A stretch of 48,138 nt of DNA from Verrucomicrobiales bacterium (GTDB lineage: Bacteria > Verrucomicrobiota > Verrucomicrobiia > Verrucomicrobiales > V1-33), in contig CANHIJ010000016.1 in NCBI GenBank assembly GCA_947460575.1, positions 1 to 48,138 of the forward strand. Reading direction: 5' to 3'. The notes below the pieces were generated by a model. It worked only from the letters and a program-made list of their open reading frames with translations. It was not told the DNA's origin and ran no database searches. How positions within the stretch are numbered: position 1 is the first letter of the stretch; every line of letters starts with the position of its first letter. Below are positions 17,650-25,937 of the stretch, in pieces. Both the position numbers and the translations under genes were made by a program.

Positions 17650-19254
17650 ATGAAACCCGACCGCCGACGACTTCTCCTGGCTCAAACCATCCTCGCCCTC
17701 AGCGGCGCCGCCGCCGCCCAGGCGGATGTTAGAATGCCCAAGCTGTTTAGCGACGACATGATCCTGCAGCGGGACCTGGCGACCCGCATCTGGGGCTGGG
17801 CCGACGTTGGAGAAAAGGTCACGGTGAACTTCGCCGGCCAAACGCGCAGCGCTACCGCTGGGGCCCAGGGGACCTGGGAGGTGCAACTCGCCGCCCTGCC
17901 CGCCTCCGCCAAAGGGCAGGACCTGGTGGTACTAGGCCGCAACGCCCTCACTTTTCATAACGTCTTGCTCGGCGACATCTGGGTCTGCGGCGGCCAATCC
18001 AACATGGAATGGACCCTGGGCAGCTGCCGGGCCCCCGAGGATATCAAGAATGCTAACTTCCCGCTGATCCGCTGGATCCGGGTCCCCAACACCGCCGCGG
18101 AATCCCCCCAGGAAGACCTACCCCCTAACCACCAGGCCCGCTGGGCGGTGTGTGAACCCGGCAACGCCGCCGGCATCAGCGCCGTCGGCTTCTATTTTGC
18201 GCGCAAGCTGGCGCAGGAAACCGGCATCCCCCAAGGAGTGCTCGCCAGCAATGTCGGCGGCACCAACATCGAAAAGTGGATCCCCCAGCCCGCCTTCGCC
18301 AAGGAACCTTCCCTAGCCGAAATGACCCAGCGCATGGATGCGGAAGTCAAAAACTACAGCGTTGCGGTGGCCCAGCAGGTCCCCCGCCTCGAAAAGTGGC
18401 TCGGCGACGTCAAGGCCGCCCTAGCCGCCCAAGGCCCCATCCCGCCGCGCCCCGAGTTCCCCATCCACCCCTCCTTGCCCGGTTCCCCGCAAGGCGGCAA
18501 CTGGTCCCACCTCTATTATGGCATGATCCACCCCCTGACCAAATTTGGCATCAAGGGCGCGCTCTGGTACCAAGGTGAATCCAACGGCAGCGAAGCCGAT
18601 TCCTACTTCGTCAAGAAGCGCGCCCTCATCGGCAGCTGGCGCCAACAGTGGGCTCAAGGCGATTTCCCCTTCTACTTCGTCCAGCTCGCCAATTTCCAAA
18701 AGCCGAGCCAAGATCCCGCCGGCGGCGACGGCTGGGCCAAACTCCGCCAGGCCCAAACCAAAACCCTCACCCTTCCCCACACCGGCATGGCCGTGGCCAT
18801 CGACCTCGCCAACGCCGACAACCCGGACGACATCCACCCCACCAATAAATTGGACGTCGGCGAGCGCCTCGCGCTCTGGTCCCTCGCCAAAGACTACGGC
18901 AAAAAGGACCTCGTTTACAGTGGCCCTCTCTATCAATCTATGAAGACTGAAGGCAGCACCATCCGCCTCACCTTCGACAGTGTGGGCTCCGGCCTCACCG
19001 CCGCTGCTAAAACCGGCCTGGCTCCCACCGCCCCCACTCCGCAAGCCAAGCTTCAGCGCTTCGCGATTGCCGGAGCCGACCAAAAATGGGTCTGGGCCGA
19101 CGCCGCCATCGACGGGGCCACCGTGGTCGTTTCCAGCCCCCAAGTCCCCCAGCCGGTAGCGGTGCGCTACGCCTTCACGATGAACCCGGTGAGCGCTAAC
19201 CTTTACAACAAAGAAGGCCTCCCGGCCTCCCCCTTCCGCACCGACGACTGGTAA
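17650..19254 (+). CDS. Sialate O-acetylesterase-like exported esterase (SASA family)
   Basis: Predicted SGNH-type carbohydrate acetylesterase (PF03629) removing O-acetyl groups from sialic acid or plant/algal glycans. N-terminal signal (MKPDRRRLLLAQTILALSGAAAAQA) is followed by the family N-terminal beta-domain (MPKLFSDDMILQRDLATRIWGWAD). The nucleophile motif GDIWVCGGQSNMEW places Ser at residue 117. GALWYQGESNG (~302) is the conserved block III-like motif, and DIHPTNK gives Asp394 and His396 of the catalytic triad. Length 534 is typical. It follows the DUF1501 gene by 123 bases, consistent with a polysaccharide-use cluster. Substrate not determinable from sequence. Confidence 0.93.
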   Translation: MKPDRRRLLLAQTILALSGAAAAQADVRMPKLFSDDMILQRDLATRIWGWADVGEKVTVNFAGQTRSATAGAQGTWEVQLAALPASAKGQDLVVLGRNALTFHNVLLGDIWVCGGQSNMEWTLGSCRAPEDIKNANFPLIRWIRVPNTAAESPQEDLPPNHQARWAVCEPGNAAGISAVGFYFARKLAQETGIPQGVLASNVGGTNIEKWIPQPAFAKEPSLAEMTQRMDAEVKNYSVAVAQQVPRLEKWLGDVKAALAAQGPIPPRPEFPIHPSLPGSPQGGNWSHLYYGMIHPLTKFGIKGALWYQGESNGSEADSYFVKKRALIGSWRQQWAQGDFPFYFVQLANFQKPSQDPAGGDGWAKLRQAQTKTLTLPHTGMAVAIDLANADNPDDIHPTNKLDVGERLALWSLAKDYGKKDLVYSGPLYQSMKTEGSTIRLTFDSVGSGLTAAAKTGLAPTAPTPQAKLQRFAIAGADQKWVWADAAIDGATVVVSSPQVPQPVAVRYAFTMNPVSANLYNKEGLPASPFRTDDW

Positions 19255-19265
19255 CCGCTAGGCGC

Positions 19266-19306
19266 GGCGGCGACTTGGCAGAGCCCAACTCCCCCAAGTC
19301 GCCGCC
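19266..19306. terminator. Strong hairpin between convergent genes
   Basis: A perfect 13-bp stem GGCGGCGACTTGG/CCAAGTCGCCGCC (19266-19278 with 19294-19306) lies between the stop of the esterase gene and the converging oppF stop. It has no T run on either strand, so it may be a non-canonical bidirectional terminator or an RNA 3'-end-protecting hairpin. Confidence 0.5.
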
Positions 19307-19314
19307 CCGGCGCC

Positions 19315-20109
19315 CTATTGCCGCATCCGCAGTGCCGGCGCCGCCGCCAGCAAACTCTGCGAATACGGGTGCTGCGGCGCCGCCATGAGCGACTCCGTTT
19401 CTCCCAACTCCACGATGCGCCCCTGCTGCATCACCGCCGTGCGATCGGCTAGATATCGCACCACCGAGAGATCGTGGGAGACAAACAACATCGTCAGCTC
19501 TAACTCCCGGCTCAACTTTTGCAGCAAGTTGATGATTTGCGACTGAATGCTCACGTCGAGCGCGGAAACCGGCTCGTCCGCCACCAAGAGGCGGGGCTGC
19601 GGTCCCAGGGCCCGCGCGATGGCAATGCGCTGCCGCTGCCCACCCGAGAACTCGTGGGGATATTTCAGCGCCGCCGCGGCGTCCAGACCCACTCGCTCCA
19701 GCAAGGCCCCCACCGCTTGCCAACAGGACGGCCCATCCAAGGGACCCACCCGGGCCTGAATCGCCTCTGCCAAGGTACTGAAAATGGTGAGGCGCGGATT
19801 CAGCGAGGCATACGGGTCCTGGAAGACCATTTGGAAGTTCAGCCGGGCTGCCCGCAGCCGCGGCCCCCGCAAATGCGAAAGATCCTGCCCCTCCAACAAA
19901 ATGCGCCCGCTGCTGAGCGGCTGCAGCTGCATGATGGCCCGCGACAAGGTGCTCTTGCCGCAGCCTGACTCCCCGACCAAACCGAGAATTTCCCCCTTGG
20001 CCAAGGTGAGGCTGACGCCGTCAACGGCCCGCTGCGAAGCCGCCCCACCCCGCCCCGGAAAGTGCACGGCCGCGTCCTCAATCACCAAAAATGTCGCCGC
20101 CGCACTCAT
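19315..20109 (-). CDS. oppF: Oligopeptide ABC importer ATP-binding protein OppF
   Basis: Second ATPase of the oligopeptide importer. Visible are Walker A GESGCGKST, Q-loop region NFQMVFQDPYASLNPRLT, signature FSGGQRQRIAIARAL, Walker B LLVADEPVSALD and H-loop MLFVSHDLSVVRY. The chosen ATG at 20109 ([17 protein letters not shown]) overlaps the oppD stop as TGATG, a coupled start; a longer frame to 20154 would add 15 Arg-rich residues. At 264 residues it is shorter than many OppF/DppF proteins because it stops at HPYSQSLLAAAPALRMRQ, lacking most of the C-terminal oligopeptide-transporter extension. Last gene of the opp operon. Confidence 0.94.
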   Translation of the reverse strand: MSAAATFLVIEDAAVHFPGRGGAASQRAVDGVSLTLAKGEILGLVGESGCGKSTLSRAIMQLQPLSSGRILLEGQDLSHLRGPRLRAARLNFQMVFQDPYASLNPRLTIFSTLAEAIQARVGPLDGPSCWQAVGALLERVGLDAAAALKYPHEFSGGQRQRIAIARALGPQPRLLVADEPVSALDVSIQSQIINLLQKLSRELELTMLFVSHDLSVVRYLADRTAVMQQGRIVELGETESLMAAPQHPYSQSLLAAAPALRMRQ

Positions 20110-21098
20110 CAGGCGAGCCCTCCTTCCACGCAGCCAGGGCAATCTTGAATCCAATGCCGTGGCGCCACCTCCCGCAACCGCGGCCTTCGATCAGTTAAGC
20201 AGAGCCCGCGGCGCTCCTCGCTCTGGCGCGCGCGGAAGGCGCAGCCAGTCGGCAGCTGGCTCAAATCCGGGGGCAAGCCGGGGATGGTGTAGAGGGCCTG
20301 CCCTTTGTCCTGCAAGGCCGGGATGGAGCGCATCAGCGCCCGCGTATAGGCGTGCCGCGGATCCGCAAAAAGCGCCGACGCTGCCGCCGACTCCACCAGG
20401 CGCCCCGCGTACATGACGTTGACCACGTCGCAAACCTCGTGCACCACCGCCAAGTCATGGGTGATAAAAATAACCGCTATCCCGAGGCGCTTCTGCAGGT
20501 CCTTGATCAGGTCTAACACCTGCTGCTGAATAGTGACGTCCAGCGCCGTGGTGGGCTCATCGGCGATCAGCAGCTCTGGCCGCGTAATCAAGGCCATCGC
20601 AATCATGACGCGCTGCCGCATCCCCCCAGAAAATTCGTGCGGATATTGGTCCATCCGAGTCGCCGGGTCGGGAATCCCCACCTCCCTGAGGGCCTCAATC
20701 CCCCGCGCCCAAGCCGCCGCCTTGCTCAGGCCCTGGTGCAGCCGGAGCGGCTCCCCCAGTTGGGTCCCAATTTTTAGGTAGGGATTGAGCGAAGTCATGG
20801 GGTCTTGGAAAATCATGCTGATGCGGCTGCCGCGCACTTTTTGCAACTCTCCTTCAGAAAGCGCTAGGAGGTTTTGCCCCCCAAACATGGCCCGCCCACC
20901 TTCGATGCGGCCGGGCGGCTGCGGAATTAGCCCCAGCAGGGAATAGCAGGTCACCGACTTCCCAGATCCGCTCTCCCCCACGATGCCCACGGTTTGCCCC
21001 GCCTCCACGCGCAGGGAGACGCCATCCACCGCCCTCACCACCCCATGGCGCGTGTGGAAGGAAACCTGGAGATCGCTGACTTCTAGAATGGCACTCAT
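20109..21098 (-). CDS. oppD: Oligopeptide ABC importer ATP-binding protein OppD
   Basis: First ATPase of the importer. Motifs are intact: Walker [24 protein letters not shown], signature [15 protein letters not shown], Walker [13 protein letters not shown] and H-loop [12 protein letters not shown]. The C-terminal oligopeptide-transporter domain (~290-329) carries GCAFRARQ...GLCL...DCPGC. In the family this region usually holds four cysteines for an iron-sulfur cluster, with RC after the first. Here the second is Gln (RARQ), with an extra Cys near the end, so the cluster may be altered or absent. 329 residues, normal length. Its stop overlaps the oppF start. Confidence 0.95.
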   Translation of the reverse strand: MSAILEVSDLQVSFHTRHGVVRAVDGVSLRVEAGQTVGIVGESGSGKSVTCYSLLGLIPQPPGRIEGGRAMFGGQNLLALSEGELQKVRGSRISMIFQDPMTSLNPYLKIGTQLGEPLRLHQGLSKAAAWARGIEALREVGIPDPATRMDQYPHEFSGGMRQRVMIAMALITRPELLIADEPTTALDVTIQQQVLDLIKDLQKRLGIAVIFITHDLAVVHEVCDVVNVMYAGRLVESAAASALFADPRHAYTRALMRSIPALQDKGQALYTIPGLPPDLSQLPTGCAFRARQSEERRGLCLTDRRPRLREVAPRHWIQDCPGCVEGGLA

Positions 21099-21134
21099 CT
21101 GATAAAAAATGTGGCAGGGGGCTCGGGTCGCCGC

Positions 21135-22022
21135 TCAGTCCTTGCCCGACTTGACGTCGATGGCGTCGCGCAGGCCGTCGCCGACAAAGTTAAAACAAAA
21201 CAACGTGAGGGAGAAAAAGCCTGCCGGAATGCCCAAGAGCCAAGGATAGGTTTCCATGCTCTTGGCGCCCTGGTCGATCAGGCTGCCCCAGGAGCTTTGG
21301 GGGGGCTGCACCCCCAGACCGAGAAAACTCAAGGCCGCTTCTAACAACATCACAGCCGGGACCGTCAGCGTGGTGTAGACGATCACCGGGCCGAGCACAT
21401 TGGGCACAATGTGCCGGAAAATAATCCGGCTATCGCTCAGCCCCAAGGAGCGCGCCGCTTCGACAAATTCCTGCCGCGCCTGCGCCTGGACCCCCGCGCG
21501 CACGATGCGCGCCATCGTCAGCCACTCCACCGCCCCAATCGCCAAGTACAACAACATCATGCTGCGCCCAAAAGCCACCGTCAGCAAAATCACAAAGACC
21601 ATGAACGGCAGCGAGTACAGCACATCCACCACCCGCATCATCACCGAGTCCGCCCGCCCTCCCAAATAGCCCGCGGTGGCCCCATAGGCTACCCCGATGA
21701 TGAGCGACACCAGCGTCGCCAGAGCTCCCACATTGAGCGAAACCTGCCCCCCCGTGAGGACGCGCACTAACAGATCGCGCCCCGCTTCGTCGGTGCCAAA
21801 CCAGTGTTCGGCCGACGGTGGGGTCGCCCCCTGATCCAGGTTTTGAGCCTCGATGGTGTGGCTGCAAAAGAGCGGGCCGACATAGCAAAGCAACACGATG
21901 CCGATGAGGACCGTGCCGCAGGCCATGGCGAGGCGGTTCTGGCGCAGGCGCGCCCAGGCATCCTGGCGCAGGGAGCGGCCGCGGGAAAGCGTCGCCGTTG
22001 GAGGGAGGGATACAGCGCTCAT
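21135..22022 (-). CDS. oppC: Oligopeptide ABC importer permease OppC
   Basis: Inner-membrane permease (BPD_transp_1). The 295-residue protein has one N-terminal membrane helix after a cytoplasmic lead (LAMACGTVLIGIVLLCYVGP), an OppC_N-type periplasmic stretch with HWFGTDEAGRDLLVRVLTGGQVSL (~72-95), then five helices. The EAA loop that contacts the ATPases is VEAARSLGLSDSRIIFRHIVPNVLGP (~186-211). Its ATG overlaps the oppB stop by four bases (ATGA) and it precedes oppD by 36 bases. Confidence 0.95.
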   Translation of the reverse strand: MSAVSLPPTATLSRGRSLRQDAWARLRQNRLAMACGTVLIGIVLLCYVGPLFCSHTIEAQNLDQGATPPSAEHWFGTDEAGRDLLVRVLTGGQVSLNVGALATLVSLIIGVAYGATAGYLGGRADSVMMRVVDVLYSLPFMVFVILLTVAFGRSMMLLYLAIGAVEWLTMARIVRAGVQAQARQEFVEAARSLGLSDSRIIFRHIVPNVLGPVIVYTTLTVPAVMLLEAALSFLGLGVQPPQSSWGSLIDQGAKSMETYPWLLGIPAGFFSLTLFCFNFVGDGLRDAIDVKSGKD

Positions 22023-22936
22023 GTGAGGCGGACGCGGGGGTTGAGCCAGGCTTGGAGGATGTCGGTTCCCAGGTTGATCAGCACCAGCAGGGCCGCGTAG
22101 AAAACCGTAGTCGCCTGCACCAAGGTGTAGTCGCTGTTGAACACCGAGCCCACAAAGTGTTGGCCCAGGCCCGGCAATTGGAAGATTTTTTCAATGATGA
22201 AGGAGCCGGTAGTGATCCCGGCAAAGGCTGGGCCCAAAAAGGCCACCACCGGAAGCAGCCCTCCGCGGAGGGCGTGGCCCAGCACAATCTGGCGCCCCGG
22301 CACCCCCTTGGCCCGCGCCGTGCGGATGAAATCCTGGTTGAGCACTTCCAACATCCCACCCCGCGTCAGGCGCGCGATGTAGGCCGCGTAGATCAAGCCC
22401 ATGGTCGCCGAGGGCAAGATCCAGTCGCTCCGCTCAAACCAGCCCGCCACATTCAGCCACCCCAACTTGAGGGCAAAAATCCACTGCAGCACCGGCCCCA
22501 TCACAAAGGTGGGCAGGCAAATCCCCAACATCGCCAGCGACATCGCCGAGTAGTCCAACCAGGTGTTCTTCCGCAGCGCTGCGATGATCCCCGCCGGAAG
22601 ACCCACCCCCAAAGCCACCGTTAGAGCACTCAGGCCGATCACCAGGGACACCGGAAAGGAATCGGCTATAATCTTGGCATTCGGCATGCCCTCGTAGCGC
22701 AGCGAAGGCAGCAAGTCCCCCCGCGCAAAGCTCGCGGCGTGCACAAAATACTGCTTCCACACTGGCAAGTCCAAGCCGTACCGCTTCTCCATCTGCGCCC
22801 GCACTGAAGCCGGCATCGCTTTCTCCCCCGCAAAGGGGTCCCCGGGCTTGAGGCGGATCAGAAAAAAAGTCGCCGTGAAGACCACCCCCAGCACAAGCAG
22901 GGACTGGAAAAGGCGGCGCAGGATGAAGCGGAGCAC
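22019..22936 (-). CDS. oppB: Oligopeptide ABC importer permease OppB
   Basis: Second inner-membrane permease of the importer, 305 residues. It starts MLRFILRRLFQSLLVLGVVFTATFFLIRLKPGDPF, the typical first helix and RLxPGDP motif, and carries the EAA loop IRTARAKGVPGRQIVLGHALRGGLLPVV (~208-236). Near the end VQATTVFYAALLVLINLGTDILQAWLNPRVRL is the standard last helix and NPRVR tail. Lies 41 bases after oppA. Confidence 0.95.
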   Translation of the reverse strand: MLRFILRRLFQSLLVLGVVFTATFFLIRLKPGDPFAGEKAMPASVRAQMEKRYGLDLPVWKQYFVHAASFARGDLLPSLRYEGMPNAKIIADSFPVSLVIGLSALTVALGVGLPAGIIAALRKNTWLDYSAMSLAMLGICLPTFVMGPVLQWIFALKLGWLNVAGWFERSDWILPSATMGLIYAAYIARLTRGGMLEVLNQDFIRTARAKGVPGRQIVLGHALRGGLLPVVAFLGPAFAGITTGSFIIEKIFQLPGLGQHFVGSVFNSDYTLVQATTVFYAALLVLINLGTDILQAWLNPRVRLT

Positions 22937-22977
22937 AGCAGCAGGGAGGTGAGAGGGCTAGTAAAAAATGTTCGACC

Positions 22978-24633
22978 CTAGCGGTTCCAAAAGGAATCCA
23001 TGGAGGAGGCCGGGGGCGGAGAAATCAACTCAAAGTGTTTCCAAGGGTGGTTGTCGAGCAGCTTGGGATGCCACTCCTTGACGGCCGGGTGCACCAGGCG
23101 GGATCGTGTGTAGAAGTAAATCGGAATCGCCGGGACCTCCGCAAGCACCAATTCCTCGGCCTGGTGAAGCAAGGCGAAGCGCTTGGCCCCATCGCCTTCT
23201 TGGGTGGCCGCCGCCACCAGGCGGTCGAACTCGGGGTTGCTCCAGTGGGTGTTGTTGTTTCCGTTTCCGGTAGTCCACATGTCGATGAACGTCGCTGGAT
23301 CCAGGTAGTCGGCGTTCCACCCCCCGCGCATGATGTCATAGTCAATGCGCGACATGCTGTCGAGGTAGACCCCGAAGTCCTGATTGAGAATGCCAATGCT
23401 GATGCCGAGGTGCTGCTGCCACATCTGCTGCACCACTTCGGCAATGGCGCGGTGGGCCTCGCTGGTGTTGATGAGGATCTCGAACTTGGGGAAACCTTGG
23501 CCCCCGGGATAACCCGCCGCCGCCAGCAGGCCGCGCGCCTTCTCAGGGTCGAACTTGAACAGATCCGCCGCCGCATAGCCCTCCATCGCCGGCACCAATC
23601 CACCTGCTGGCTTCTGCCCCGCCCGGGTCACGTTCCGCACAATGGACTCCCGATCCAACGCATACGCCAAGGCCTGCCGCACCCGCGGATCCTTCAGCGC
23701 GGGGCGCTCGGTGTTGATCCGATAAAAATACACAGCCGTGTTCGGATCCTGCTTAAAAATGCCGGGGTGGTCGCGCCGATAGGCGGGGATTTTGTCAAGC
23801 GGCACGATTTCGGTGACGTGCAGCATCCCCTTGCGGAAAAGGCGCTCCTCGGTGCTGTCGCTGTCGATGGGGTAAAAGCGGATCCCCTCGATTTTCACGT
23901 TGGCGGCGTCCCAGTACTGCGGATTTTTCTCCACTTCTAACACTTGCCGAAAAAGCTGCCGCTTGAGCTGAAAGGCGCCGTTGCCCACCATGTGGCCCTC
24001 CTGGGACCAGGGGTTTACCCGGTCTAGCGGATCCCCGTATTTTTCAATGGTATGGCGCGGCACCGGCCACCAGGAGGTGTGCAGCAGCATCAGGATAAAA
24101 TGGGGCGTCGGCCCCACCAGGGTGACTTCGAGGGTGTGCGCGTCGAGCGCCTTGGCGCCGACCGCCTCTGCCGACACCTTTTGCTCGTAAAATTCCCGCC
24201 CATTCTTCAGCGCGAATAACATCTGCGAGTACTCCGCCGCCAGGGCCGCCGTGAGCATGCGCCGCCAGCTCCACACAAAATCCTCCGCCGTCACCGGCAC
24301 CCCATCGCTCCAGCGGGCATTGTGCCGCAGGTGAAAAGTCCACACCGACTTGTCAGGGTTGGACTCCCAGCGCTCCGCCACTCCGGGCTCGGCCTCGGCG
24401 TCCTTGACCGGGTCCTCCGCTACCAGGCCTTCGAAGAGCGCCATCATCAAATGGTGCTCGCTCACGCTATTGACGAGATGCAGGTCCATGAAGCGCGGGT
24501 CGGCCCCATTGCCCACCAGCAAAATTTTGCGCTCCGCCCCCTCTTTGGCATCCATGGTGCCGCTGCCGCAGCCAGTCAGGCCCACCGCCGCCAGGACGGC
24601 GCAGAGTAATGGAAAAAGTCGAATCGAAAGCAT
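22978..24633 (-). CDS. oppA: Peptide-binding lipoprotein OppA (SBP_bac_5)
   Basis: Extracytoplasmic solute-binding lipoprotein that captures peptides and delivers them to OppBC. A lipobox LTGC puts the lipidated Cys at residue 22. Family features: PRFMDLHLVNSVSEHHLMMALFEGL (~45-70), VWTFHLRHNARWSDGVPVTAEDFVWSWRRML, the domain-II region AVYFYRINTERPALKDPRVRQALAYALDRESIVRNV (~307-342) and GWNADYLDPATFIDMWTTGNGNNNTHWSNPEFD. Length (551) fits OppA, and the oppABCDF order matches classical oligopeptide importers. First gene of a tight operon; its start faces the DUF1080 gene divergently across ~215 bases. Confidence 0.95.
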   Translation of the reverse strand: MLSIRLFPLLCAVLAAVGLTGCGSGTMDAKEGAERKILLVGNGADPRFMDLHLVNSVSEHHLMMALFEGLVAEDPVKDAEAEPGVAERWESNPDKSVWTFHLRHNARWSDGVPVTAEDFVWSWRRMLTAALAAEYSQMLFALKNGREFYEQKVSAEAVGAKALDAHTLEVTLVGPTPHFILMLLHTSWWPVPRHTIEKYGDPLDRVNPWSQEGHMVGNGAFQLKRQLFRQVLEVEKNPQYWDAANVKIEGIRFYPIDSDSTEERLFRKGMLHVTEIVPLDKIPAYRRDHPGIFKQDPNTAVYFYRINTERPALKDPRVRQALAYALDRESIVRNVTRAGQKPAGGLVPAMEGYAAADLFKFDPEKARGLLAAAGYPGGQGFPKFEILINTSEAHRAIAEVVQQMWQQHLGISIGILNQDFGVYLDSMSRIDYDIMRGGWNADYLDPATFIDMWTTGNGNNNTHWSNPEFDRLVAAATQEGDGAKRFALLHQAEELVLAEVPAIPIYFYTRSRLVHPAVKEWHPKLLDNHPWKHFELISPPPASSMDSFWNR

Positions 24634-24847
24634 AGGCGGGCCTACCTATGTACGAGCAGCATCCCCTGTGCCAGAACAATTCGCGGCCAGCCCCTCGCTC
24701 CCGCGACTTTCTCCCGCCGCTCCTTTGAAAGACCGCGGCGCTGAGGGCAGTTTCCCACTGGCCGGTTGCCGACGCCTCCCGCCACCCGCGGCGGGCCTCT
24801 CTAGCCCGCTCGCCCAAAAAAAGCGCCACCACCTAACTAACTCATCT

Positions 24848-25837
24848 GTGAACCCACCCTCCCTCGCTAGACTTCTGACCTCCCTCGGCTGCGCCGCCTT
24901 GGCCCCCCTCTGCGCCGCCGAAGACAAGCCCAAACCCCCAGAGCCCCCCACTTACACGACCCCGGAATCCGCCGGCGCCGACTTCACCCAGCAGGGCGAA
25001 TACGAAGGCCGCCTCGGCGACGCCAAAATCGGCGCCAATGTCATCGCCCTCGGCAACGACACCTTCCGCGCCGTCTTCCACCGCCAAGGCCTCCCCGGCG
25101 CCGGCTATGACGGTTCTCCCAAAATCGAAGTCGTCGGCCAGCGCCAGGGCGACCACATCGCCTTCAGCGGTCCCTGGACCGCGGCCCTCAAGCCCGACGG
25201 CCTCAGCGGCAAGACCGACCAAGGGGCCACTTTTCAACTCCAGCGCGTGGTGCGCCACAGCCCCACTGAAGGCGCCAAAGCGCCCGACGGCGCCATCGTT
25301 CTCTTCGACGGCACCTCCCCGGACCAATGGCAAAACGGCCACCTCGATGAGCGGAAATGGCTCGCCTCAGGCACGAAATCCAAGCAGGCCTTTCACTCCT
25401 TTGACCTGCACCTCGAATTCATCCTCCCCTTCAAGCCCCTCGGCCGCGGCCAGGGCCGGGGCAATAGCGGCGTCTACCTCCAAGACCGCTACGAATTGCA
25501 GGTCCTCGACAGTTTCGGTCTTAAGGGCGAAGACAACGAGTGCGGCGGCATCTACCGCAACAGCCCTCCCAAGCTCAATATGTGCTACCCTCCCCTCCAG
25601 TGGCAGACCTATGACATCTCCCACACCGCGGCCCAGTTCGACGCCTCCGGCAAAAAAACCCATCCCGCCGTCGTCACCGTGAAACATAACGGCGTCGTGG
25701 TCCAAGACCACCTCGAACTCCAGGGCGCCACTCCCGGCGGCGGCTTCGAAACCGAAGTCCCCGCTCCCGGCCCGATCCAGTTCCAAGGCCACGATAATCC
25801 CGTCTTCTACCGCAACGTCTGGATCGTCAAAAAATAG
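24848..25837 (+). CDS. DUF1080 (3-keto-disaccharide hydrolase-like) exported protein
   Basis: Member of PF06439, a concanavalin-like fold recently named 3-keto-disaccharide hydrolase and abundant in PVC and Bacteroidota. The 329-residue protein starts at GTG 24848, giving a signal peptide (NPPSLARLLTSLGCAALAPLCAAE). The open frame to 24350 would cross the divergent promoter region and antisense oppA, so I reject it. Domain landmarks: IVLFDGTSPDQWQNGH (~155), FHSFDLHLEFILPFKP, RGNSGVYLQDRYELQVLDSFG (~213-233), CGGIYRN, WQTYDISHTAAQF and IQFQGHDNPVFYRNVWIVK at the end. The first ~140 residues form a separate beta-rich domain often found before DUF1080. Followed by a strong terminator. Confidence 0.93.
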   Translation: MNPPSLARLLTSLGCAALAPLCAAEDKPKPPEPPTYTTPESAGADFTQQGEYEGRLGDAKIGANVIALGNDTFRAVFHRQGLPGAGYDGSPKIEVVGQRQGDHIAFSGPWTAALKPDGLSGKTDQGATFQLQRVVRHSPTEGAKAPDGAIVLFDGTSPDQWQNGHLDERKWLASGTKSKQAFHSFDLHLEFILPFKPLGRGQGRGNSGVYLQDRYELQVLDSFGLKGEDNECGGIYRNSPPKLNMCYPPLQWQTYDISHTAAQFDASGKKTHPAVVTVKHNGVVVQDHLELQGATPGGGFETEVPAPGPIQFQGHDNPVFYRNVWIVKK

Positions 25838-25868
25838 CTGCCCGATCCGCGCCTCAGTCCCCATAACC

Positions 25869-25907
25869 AAAAAAGGCTTGACCCTCTCAGGGCCAAGCCT
25901 TTTTTTA
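25869..25907. terminator. Bidirectional Rho-independent terminator
   Basis: Stem AGGCTTG-CCCT / AGGG-CAAGCCT (25874-25900, one A-C mismatch, loop CTC) is flanked by six A on the left and seven T on the right, so it can act on both strands. It serves the converging DUF1080 and GreA-like genes. Confidence 0.92.
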
Positions 25908-25937
25908 TGGTCAGCCGCAAGCGGCTAAGGTCCGCGC

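Noticed and set aside
24350..24847. Upstream extension of the DUF1080 frame
   Set aside because: It overlaps oppA antisense and the divergent promoter region, and lacks a signal peptide; GTG at 24848 starts one.
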